A stretch of 64,000 bases of DNA from Phoenix dactylifera. Lineage: Eukaryota; Streptophyta; Magnoliopsida; Arecales; Arecaceae. Shown here piece after piece: positions 57,130 to 64,000 of this stretch; positions within the stretch are counted from its first letter, which is position 1; every line of letters begins with the position of its first letter. The notes beneath the pieces were generated by a model that was not told where the DNA came from, ran no database searches, and worked only from the letters and a program-made list of their open reading frames with translations. Position numbers and translations under genes: made by a program. The stretch is from positions 7,365,605 to 7,429,604 of the forward strand of contig NC_052409.1 in assembly GCF_009389715.1 (NCBI RefSeq). The letters run 5' to 3'.

Positions 57130-58767
57130 ATGCATATCGGCTCCACTGTCGCCGCTCCTCGACCCGTCTGGCCTGTCCGAACCCTCCCCCACCTCGCCGA
57201 TTCTCCCCTCAACCCCCTCGGATGCCGACGAGCCTACATCCAACCACTAAGAACCACCGCCACCGCCACCGCCACCGTCACCACCTCCACCGAAACCCAT
57301 CTCGCCAACCTCGAACGCCTCCTCCAGAAGCAGTCCCCTTCTCCTCCCCTCTTCGCTCCCAACCCCGGCAATGACCCTGACCCCCCTAATTCCACCTCCG
57401 GCGGCGGAGGCCCCCTCAGCGCCCTCAACCTGCCCTTCCTCTTCCCCTCGTCCCGCAGGCAGCCGGAGGAGATGTCCCCCCGGAGCCTCACTGGCCTCCA
57501 CCGCCTCCTCTCCGACTCCCCGCGCCCCTCCCCCCGCGGCCCCATCGCCTCCCGCTGGCGCCACTACCACGGCGCCGCCGACTGGGCTGGCCTCCTCGAC
57601 CCCCTCGACGAGAACCTCCGCCGCGAGCTCGTCCGTTACGGCGACCTCGTCCAGGCCACCTACCACGCCTTCCACTCCCGACCCGACGCCCCGGCCGACG
57701 CCCCCCGCTCCGTCGACCTCCCGGACCGCTCCTACCGCGTTACCCGTTCCCTCTTCGCTACCGCCTCCGTCGAGCTTCCCCGCTGGCTCGACCGCTTCGT
57801 CGCCCCGTGGATGACCCAGCGCTCTAGCTGGATTGGCTACGTCGCCGTCTGCGACAGCGACCGCGAAATCCACCGCATGGGCCGCCGCGACATCGTCATC
57901 TCCCTCCGCGGCACTGCCACCTGCCTCGAGTGGTTTGAAAATATCCGTGCCGGCCTTGTCCCAGTGGATGACGGCAAGGACAATGACGAAAAGAATGACA
58001 ATTCGACATCGAGGTTGCCGCATGCACCGAAGGTGGAATGCGGCTTCTGGAGCCTGTACAAGACGGCTGGCGACCGCTTGCCGAGCCTATCGGCGGCGGT
58101 GGTGGAGGAGGTTCGCCGGCTCGTAAATCAGTACAAAGGGGAGGAATTAAGTATCACCGTGACGGGACACAGCCTCGGGGCTGCGCTGGCGGTGCTGGTG
58201 GCTGACGAGCTGAGTGCAAGCATACCGGACGCCCCACCGATCGCCGTGTTCTCATTCGGGGGGCCGCGGGTGGGGAACCGGGCGTTTGCCGACCGGGTGG
58301 AAGGTCGGGGAGTGAAGGTGCTGCGCATAGTGAATGCGCACGATGTGGTGACGAGGGTACCATTAGGTGTGGCGCCGCCGGAGGCGGCGGAGAGGCACCT
58401 TGGCGGCAATTGGTGGCCGGCAAAAGTCTTGGAGGGGATGGATGGTTACACCGACGTCGGGAGCGAGCTGAGGGTGGACAGCCGGGCGTCGCCGTACCTG
58501 CGGCCGGATGCCGACCCGGCGTGCTGCCATGACCTGGAGGCGTACCTCCACCTGGTGGACGGCTTCATGGGGACCAACTGCCCCTTCCGGTCCAATGCCA
58601 AGAGGAGTTTGGCCCGGTTGCTCAGCCAGCAAGGAGGCAATGTCAAGAAGCTCTACATGAGCAAGGCCCGGGAACTCCAGGTGGGCCAGCTCGACCCGTC
58701 CGCCGCCGGCGGCGGTGGCGGCGCGTTTTCCACCGTCTCGGGCTGCCTCGCCAGCCCATCGTCATGA
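57130..58767 (+). CDS. DAD1-like chloroplast phospholipase A1
   Basis: A single exon of 545 aa starting MHIGSTVAAP. The in-frame TTG 24 nt upstream is not used as a start in plants. Residues 1 to about 60 are Ser/Thr/Ala/Pro-rich with few acids, a plausible plastid transit peptide. The class 3 lipase fold follows, with the family blocks WAGLLDPLDENLRRELVRYG, RSSWIGYVAVCDSDREI, MGRRDIVISLRGTATCLEW and CGFWSLYKTAG. The nucleophile elbow GHSLG has Ser348. The likely catalytic partners are Asp405 (NAHDVVTRV) and His467 (CCHDLEAYLH). Family role: sn-1 hydrolysis of plastid glycerolipids, the first step toward jasmonate in DAD1. Which subgroup this belongs to cannot be settled by eye. The 5' half is extremely C-rich and gives long shadow ORFs on both strands. 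Confidence 0.92.
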   Translation: MHIGSTVAAPRPVWPVRTLPHLADSPLNPLGCRRAYIQPLRTTATATATVTTSTETHLANLERLLQKQSPSPPLFAPNPGNDPDPPNSTSGGGGPLSALNLPFLFPSSRRQPEEMSPRSLTGLHRLLSDSPRPSPRGPIASRWRHYHGAADWAGLLDPLDENLRRELVRYGDLVQATYHAFHSRPDAPADAPRSVDLPDRSYRVTRSLFATASVELPRWLDRFVAPWMTQRSSWIGYVAVCDSDREIHRMGRRDIVISLRGTATCLEWFENIRAGLVPVDDGKDNDEKNDNSTSRLPHAPKVECGFWSLYKTAGDRLPSLSAAVVEEVRRLVNQYKGEELSITVTGHSLGAALAVLVADELSASIPDAPPIAVFSFGGPRVGNRAFADRVEGRGVKVLRIVNAHDVVTRVPLGVAPPEAAERHLGGNWWPAKVLEGMDGYTDVGSELRVDSRASPYLRPDADPACCHDLEAYLHLVDGFMGTNCPFRSNAKRSLARLLSQQGGNVKKLYMSKARELQVGQLDPSAAGGGGGAFSTVSGCLASPSS

Positions 58768-59862
58768 GTGGCGTCAAAGAAGCGCGTTATGTTTACGTGC
58801 ATTAAAGATTAATGAAGTATGGATGGATCATTCAGTCAATTATTATTATATGCATGCCAAAGGTGGTGAACAAGAAATTGGTGAACAGAGGTGGATGGGT
58901 ACGTATGTACATATGTAAGCAGTCATACCAAACTTGTATATCAAATTCTTTTAGTAGTCAATTGTAGATGTTTCAAACAACGTTAATTGACCGGTCTTAC
59001 TGAGTATCATGTTGTTGGGAACTTATTTCATTTGGCGCTTCTGTGGTCATTATCAGGAATTAATGGAGAAGGGGCTGAAAGGAACAAATCCACTGAACTC
59101 ACTTACAATGTTGAGTTTTGATTTTTAAACTTAAATTGAACCACTAATTACTATTCGGGCCGGGTCAGGCCCATCAAAAATTTTCTTCATCTAGTGGTTA
59201 TTTAGATTATGTCAGAGTCAAGCATGATGTGGATCCAATAGCAGATGTCATGTAGTTTGGATCGAATAATTAGCTACATTTTTATTATTACTGACTATAT
59301 ATAAATTAACGATGAAAATTTAAAACTACCAACAATTTTCAAAATGAACTAAAAGAAGTCAACTTTAGCATGAGTTCCATTCAATTTTTCATATGTAAAT
59401 AAAAAACAAACATCTTTAATATCCAAGTTTATAAGTTAGAATTTTAAAAATAAATAATTGATATACTTAAAAAAATTATGAATAACAATCCACTAAAAAA
59501 ATAATGAATGCTTAGATATAAGTAAATGAGTGTGTTATGTCGCTGGAATGAACAAAAAGGATTAGCTTTGATGAAGGTCAACTGATGTGGAAAAGATATT
59601 TAAATAAGTGGAGAGAGATTTTATATGATTTAGAATTTTGTATTGCATTGGATTCGATCTGAGTCAAGTCAAAAATATTTTTGTTGATTCAAATTAAACT
59701 TGGGTGATATACGAATCGGATTGGGTTAGCGGGTTGAGTCAGAAAGGACAAAATCTAAATTTGAACTAGTTTCCGAAATAGATCTAATTTCAATCCCTGA
59801 TTCCTCTATGAATTTTTGAAAATTGATCAAGTTGAATCAGCTCAAGGTTGGTTTGGGTCATT

Positions 59863-59889
59863 GGTCGATCCGACTCATTTGTAGCCCTA
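59863..59889 (-). mobile_element. Terminus of a hAT-type element
   Basis: Read on the minus strand this is tagggctacaaatgagtcgg atcgacc, matching the fragment at 51547-51571 with about three differences. To its left, 59640-59860 is filled with gggtca, ggttgggt and gattcg words. The opposite end was not found. Confidence 0.4.
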
Positions 59890-61318
59890 CTTCAATCTCT
59901 CAATTTGAATGCTTACAGTCTTGCACTGCTAGTATTTAGCCGGACGGTACTTATGGGATGGTTTAGACCACATTGACCATCAAGTCATCGGCCATTTTGT
60001 TGTTAGGTCAACCATACATATTTTTGTCCGACTCTTTTTAAGCCAGTACAAATGGCAATGCTAATTTCTTTACATGCTGCTGTGAATACACATTCCGCCG
60101 CTCTTTCCTTGGCTTGAGATCAGAGGGCCACAACTTCCAACTAGTTCTCAGAGTTCTCTGAAAAGATAATTTTTATAATAAATAATATTTTGAGGGACAC
60201 GATGAAGACAGCATTATCTAGGTTCGTATCCTGGTCTCTTCCAAATGAACATGTATGGTTCAAAGCTCTTCCATCTTATCTCAAGGCTGGTAGTTATCTA
60301 CCGTTGCAAACTAATTCAAAAAAGATTTCAGGGGTGTGCTTGCCATTGAAGTCTGGAAATTTTAGACTTATTATGGATGTCCTAAATCTTCTTGTTAGTT
60401 CTCATACCTGGAATCTTTGAGGTGCATCACAAAATTGGATTAGTGGAGAGACTGAGGGTTGGATCTTGCTTGCTGACTAACTGATGGATAAATTTCTCTT
60501 ATGCAACAAAGCTCGTCAGAGCATCCATATACACACACAAGGCCTTCGACATGCATCACTTATAGACTTCTTGGAGGAAATAAACTGAATGGCAAGGTTG
60601 TACTGTCTAAAATTTCTACATTTTTGGTTATAATATATTTGTTGGAGCGATTTGTCCCGTCTCAGAATCAAACTTCATGCTTGATCTTTTTTTTTCTTTT
60701 GTAAGCCAAATTTATCAAATCAATATAGTATAAATATATCAGCAAGAATCAGAAAATAAAATATATAAAAATTAAGTGAGAATATATATAGTTTCCATTC
60801 CTTTTGATGTTGAATGGCGAACATTTAAATGAACGTAGACTCATGAATACATGGACGCGTAAGGATAGACTCCCTCGAAATGAGAGCCACATGATTCAAA
60901 ACCACTTTATAAGCTCAACCTTTGGGAATTCAAATATTATTGCTTCAACTCCATTATAGACTAACAATGTTTCCATGTCACATTTAACTAGTAAACTTCC
61001 CTTCGACATCTAATGGTCTACTTACTTTACATGCTAATTTACAAACTTCCATTTTTTCTAGTCAACAAAAGATTGGAAGGAAAAATGAGCTTTCTTTTTC
61101 TTTGGTTAATTTAACTCATTTGAAATGTCATTCAAAAATTCGGACCTTGTACTATGACTAGGATAAGATGTGGTCTAGGAGTATAGACCAGCAAGTAATA
61201 ACCCCGTCCTGACTCAGTTTTAGCGTAACTAAACTTGACCCGGCAAGGTTAACAATTCAATCACTCAACCACTTCGTCAATCTCCTTTATTATTCTTGAC
61301 CACATAAAACTTAATTTT

Positions 61319-61330
61319 GGCTCTGATACC
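61319..61330 (-). mobile_element. Met-tRNA primer-binding-site relic of an LTR element
   Basis: The minus strand reads ggtatcagagcc, the widespread plant LTR-retrotransposon PBS complementary to initiator Met-tRNA. The adjoining LTR should lie to the right, but I see neither its pair nor coding sequence. Confidence 0.4.
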
Positions 61331-62055
61331 TTGAATAGGTCCTACTTCAAAGGTTTTAACCCCCGCTTTTTTAAGAGTAAAAGGTGTGAAACAGCGACGA
61401 GAAAATGGAGGGAAATAAGAAAATTCTTATTCAAAAACGAACCTCAGATGGGTTAAAAGTTTGGGTTAAAGAAAATTTTGGCTTCGGCGAGTATTTCATC
61501 ATGTATGATGTTAAAAGTTTTTCAACCAATGACCAAATCTTTGACCCATTTGAGGTGGAGAAACAAGCACAGGTATTTAAACTATACATACATGCATATA
61601 CATATGTACATACATACGTACCTATGTACACAAACACATATATACAGATATATATATAGTTTTGTGTAATTTAAATCATATGACTTTTTCTATTTAAGTA
61701 TTTTAGAGATTGTAGATCATATTTAGCGGCTTAAATCATGAGTCTGCCTACCCTAACATTTTATCTTTGACAATTCAGGATCAAAATCATGAACTATATA
61801 TACTATCGATAGTACCATCCCTTGCCATTTAAGACAGAGGGGACTCTGATTCCACAAGTGTTGAGGTCAGTCTACTTAGGGAGAAGACCACCGGCGTCTC
61901 ATTGCTCTAGTAGTACGCTTAGCTAGACGATGGTTATGGGTGGACTTGATCTTGTGGTTGTGTCTCACCCGATCTTAAAGTCCATCTCTCATAGAAGAAC
62001 TCCAACGTTCGAATTCCGTAATTAGGAGGAAGTTGCGATAAGTCTGTTCCATTCC

Positions 62056-62256
62056 CTTGCAACACGGATAGATTAGTTCAACAAATCTATTAGATGGATT
62101 ACTTCAACAAATCTATTAGTTTCGGACTCACGTAATTATTGCAATAAAGTATCGAGATATTTTATTAATTTAGGTTGCAATACGGATGGATTAGTTCAAC
62201 AAACCTTCTGACCCAATCGTTGCAATAAAGTATTGAGATATTTCTTTAATTTAGGT
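62056..62256. repeat. Imperfect tandem repeat, two units
   Basis: ttgcaacacggatagattag..., ending attgcaataaagtatcgaga (62056-62171), recurs as ttgcaatacggatggattag... and ttgcaataaagtattgagat (62174-62256). The first unit carries an additional internal copy of ttcaacaaatctatta. Confidence 0.75.
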
Positions 62257-62950
62257 TTTGAAGCCGCAATCGGTCGGCACTTGCCGGTCCTAGAATAAAA
62301 TAAAATAAATAAAAATAAATAATTGACGATCGTGGACTAAAGCTAGGCTATTACTACAGGCTACCCTAATGGGTCATGATGACGTCAGGCCAACATTTGC
62401 GAGTGGGCTTGCTCTCGAGCTAAACCCTAGCCCCTTGCCTAGTTTTGTACACAACCAACCCATTCCATAGTCTGATCTACCAGACCTAGAAAATGACCAG
62501 TATTTCTTAGTGAGAGATGGATATAGATGTGTCTAGTGGGTGCAACTACTGACTCATACTTGCTCGGACTTATAAAGGGTCCATGCTGCTTGACAAGTCT
62601 AACCTAGCTAGTATGATCGAAACAATTCATCGATGCGCAAATTGCCCGGCGGCTAATCCTTAGGGGGAGAGCATATGGCGACCACTAGAACCAGGGGTGC
62701 TAATTGGCTGAATCAAGCTCAGGCTGCTGTCAGGGGTCAAAACTTACAACCAAACCCGACCTACCCTAAACCAAGCTCGGGTTACGTCGATCGAGTCTAG
62801 TCGAGCTATTGGCATTTGTTATTACAGACTTTAGTCCTGGCGGGGTGCAATTCAGTCAGGTTAGTTGGAATGGCCACTTCTATCATTTCATATGACCGAC
62901 AAGGCTGCTCTCTTCCTTCATTCCTTTTCTTTAACACATATATTTCGATG

Positions 62951-63345
62951 TTTTTTTTTTTGGGTCAAAACGACATTTCATTTCCAATAAATCAAGATTG
63001 AGTACATCTTGCCAAGTCAAGGGAAAGTAAGAAATGCAATAATGGGAAATACTTGCTAGACTCGTCTAGATAACGTCTCCAGAGTGACGAGCCACATATG
63101 AGGCAACCCAGTCCGCAGCTCTGTTCACCTCACGATACACATGAGCAATCTGGACAGCTAGCATCTCCTGAACCAGCCTACGAGTATCCCGAATCAAAGG
63201 TTGACCGTCACCATATCTATCCACTTTCCGTATCCAGTCAATCACCGTAGCAGAATCTCTCTCAATGCACAATCTGTCGACCCCCAACACACATCTCGCA
63301 TACCGGATGCCCTCCCAGGCAGCTCATAGATCTGCCCCAAACAGT
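62951..63345 (-). mobile_element. 5'-truncated LINE, RNase H end
   Basis: On the minus strand: AAWEGIRYARCVLGVDRL, ERDSATVIDWIRK, PLIRDTRRLVQEM, VYREVNRAADWVASYVARHS, followed by a 3' UTR and poly(A) (T11 on +, 62951-62961). It is one of the less decayed copies, with an open frame of 75 codons at 63066-63290. No target duplication was identified. Confidence 0.78.
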
Positions 63346-63841
63346 CAATCTAGGTGTGCTCCGACCTCCCGCTGCAATCAATCTGCCATAGGTGCTTGTT
63401 TACTTTGTAAAAAAAACTTCTGCGGAGAATTTGGGCCGGAACCTCTTTCAAAGGCGAATTGTAGATGGACGTTGAACGGCTCGAGAGAATAGAATTGAGC
63501 TGGGCTCAGCCCGAACTCGACATGGGCTTTTTGTTACATTTTACTGTACGTCAACCTCTCAGGATGAATGCCTCCTAAAATAATATCTATTCGTTGTTCA
63601 ACCTGCAGCTCAAGGCTGCAGAAGAGGCATTACTGTCTACAGCTAATCCTACGACTATAGTCTCTGGAATTAATGCAAAAGAGGTGCCAACATCTACTGA
63701 TGTTGCCCTTGCAACCGGCTGCCAGCCTTAGTTGATGCCGTACCTGTGAGTATTAAGATCCTTGTCTTCTTCGTGAGAATAATATTCAAGTAAACGCCCT
63801 TGATGGCCCCATATACTGTTGCAATCTATACACATTACTAG

Positions 63842-64000
63842 TCAAAAGGTTGGACCCAACTGTTGCATGCCAGACGGGAGCTAGGAGCCGACATCCTATT
63901 TCTCGAGAAAAACTTATCCATTGTAATTGATTGGATCTAAGGTACAAACAAGTATAGAGATGGACAATACCCCTTGTTACGGGATATACGTAGATTAGTG
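63842..64000 (+). mobile_element. LINE RNase H fragment running off the window
   Basis: The plus strand gives ARRELGADILFLEKNLSIVIDWI, a stop, then GTNKYRDGQYPLLRDIRRLV. This is the same RNase H segment as in the copy at 63290, in opposite orientation and more diverged. The domain must continue beyond 64000. Confidence 0.65.

Larger units (their letters stand above)
58768..62055. other. Downstream intergenic region
   Basis: This starts with the phospholipase 3' UTR. No further gene is recognised. ORFs at 60190-60420 and 61405-61659 match nothing I know; the latter ends in a tac/tat microsatellite (about 61583-61660). A hAT-type terminus (59863-59889) and an LTR-element primer-binding-site relic (61319-61330) are listed separately. 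Confidence 0.4.

Noticed and set aside
57247-58023. Minus-strand ORF of 258 codons, Gly/Val-rich
   Set aside because: Shadow of the phospholipase A1 exon; the repetitive GGG composition comes from C-rich codons on the other strand.
60190-60420. 76-codon ORF as a hypothetical gene
   Set aside because: No recognisable motifs and no supporting splice or promoter context; likely chance.
61405-61659. 84-codon ORF MEGNKKILIQKRTSDG... as a gene
   Set aside because: No family recognised, the end is microsatellite translation, and nothing around it supports a transcript. A CAG|GTATTT donor-like site exists but is not enough.
1-64000. CRISPR arrays, operons or prokaryotic islands
   Set aside because: No regularly spaced identical repeats, no ribosome-binding-site-led gene clusters, and all recognised genes are plant nuclear types.

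Overview
The window is nuclear DNA from a flowering plant, most likely a monocot and probably a palm. The reasons are genes with multi-kilobase introns, very GC-rich 5' exons beside AT-rich introns and intergenic DNA, an Au-type SINE, RNase H-bearing LINE tails and many hAT-type elements. The palm assignment is inference. There are no operons and no prokaryotic or viral genes. The long ORFs antisense to the GC-rich exons are composition shadows.

I support five protein-coding genes. A single-exon ROH1/BYPASS1-related (DUF793) gene lies at 6651-7814 (-). A single-exon gene for an acidic protein with two MIM1-like motifs lies at 16692-17348 (-). A complete seven-exon ANGUSTIFOLIA (plant CtBP) gene spans 18205-28637 (-). 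A two-exon At1g01500-like gene spans 35080-41552 (+). A single-exon DAD1-like chloroplast phospholipase A1 lies at 57130-58767 (+). ANGUSTIFOLIA and the MIM-like gene are head-to-tail with under 0.9 kb between them. No two of these genes share an obvious pathway.

Three relics of other genes are present. They are a frameshifted 5' half of an MEP-pathway IspF/MECS gene (3063-3539, -), an ABCC-transporter NBD2 exon that has lost its signature motif and frame (13606-13850, +), and a 14-nt RAB1/YPT1-like first coding exon with a perfect donor but no detectable downstream exons (46361-46374, -).

The rest is a layered set of transposable elements. The centrepiece is a complete 3.2-kb hAT element (47556-50773) with matched termini, a perfect 8-bp target duplication, a TATA box and a transposase broken by a single frameshift. 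A family of non-autonomous elements with CAAGG...CCTTG-type termini and GGTACCGGT-rich interiors occurs four times. Three copies have 8-bp duplications. One copy sits inside an Au SINE that itself sits inside the At1g01500-like intron. Also present are 5'-truncated LINEs (one with a perfect 18-bp target duplication), a tail-only insertion, a solo LTR, a TRIM, a PIF/Harbinger-like MITE, a long foldback element and several degenerate tandem repeats.

The strongest candidates for something little described are the hAT families whose interiors are built from family-specific short repeats, and the tandem MIM1-like protein. All coordinates, splice sites and repeats were read by eye. Homology calls rest on motif recognition, not on searches.
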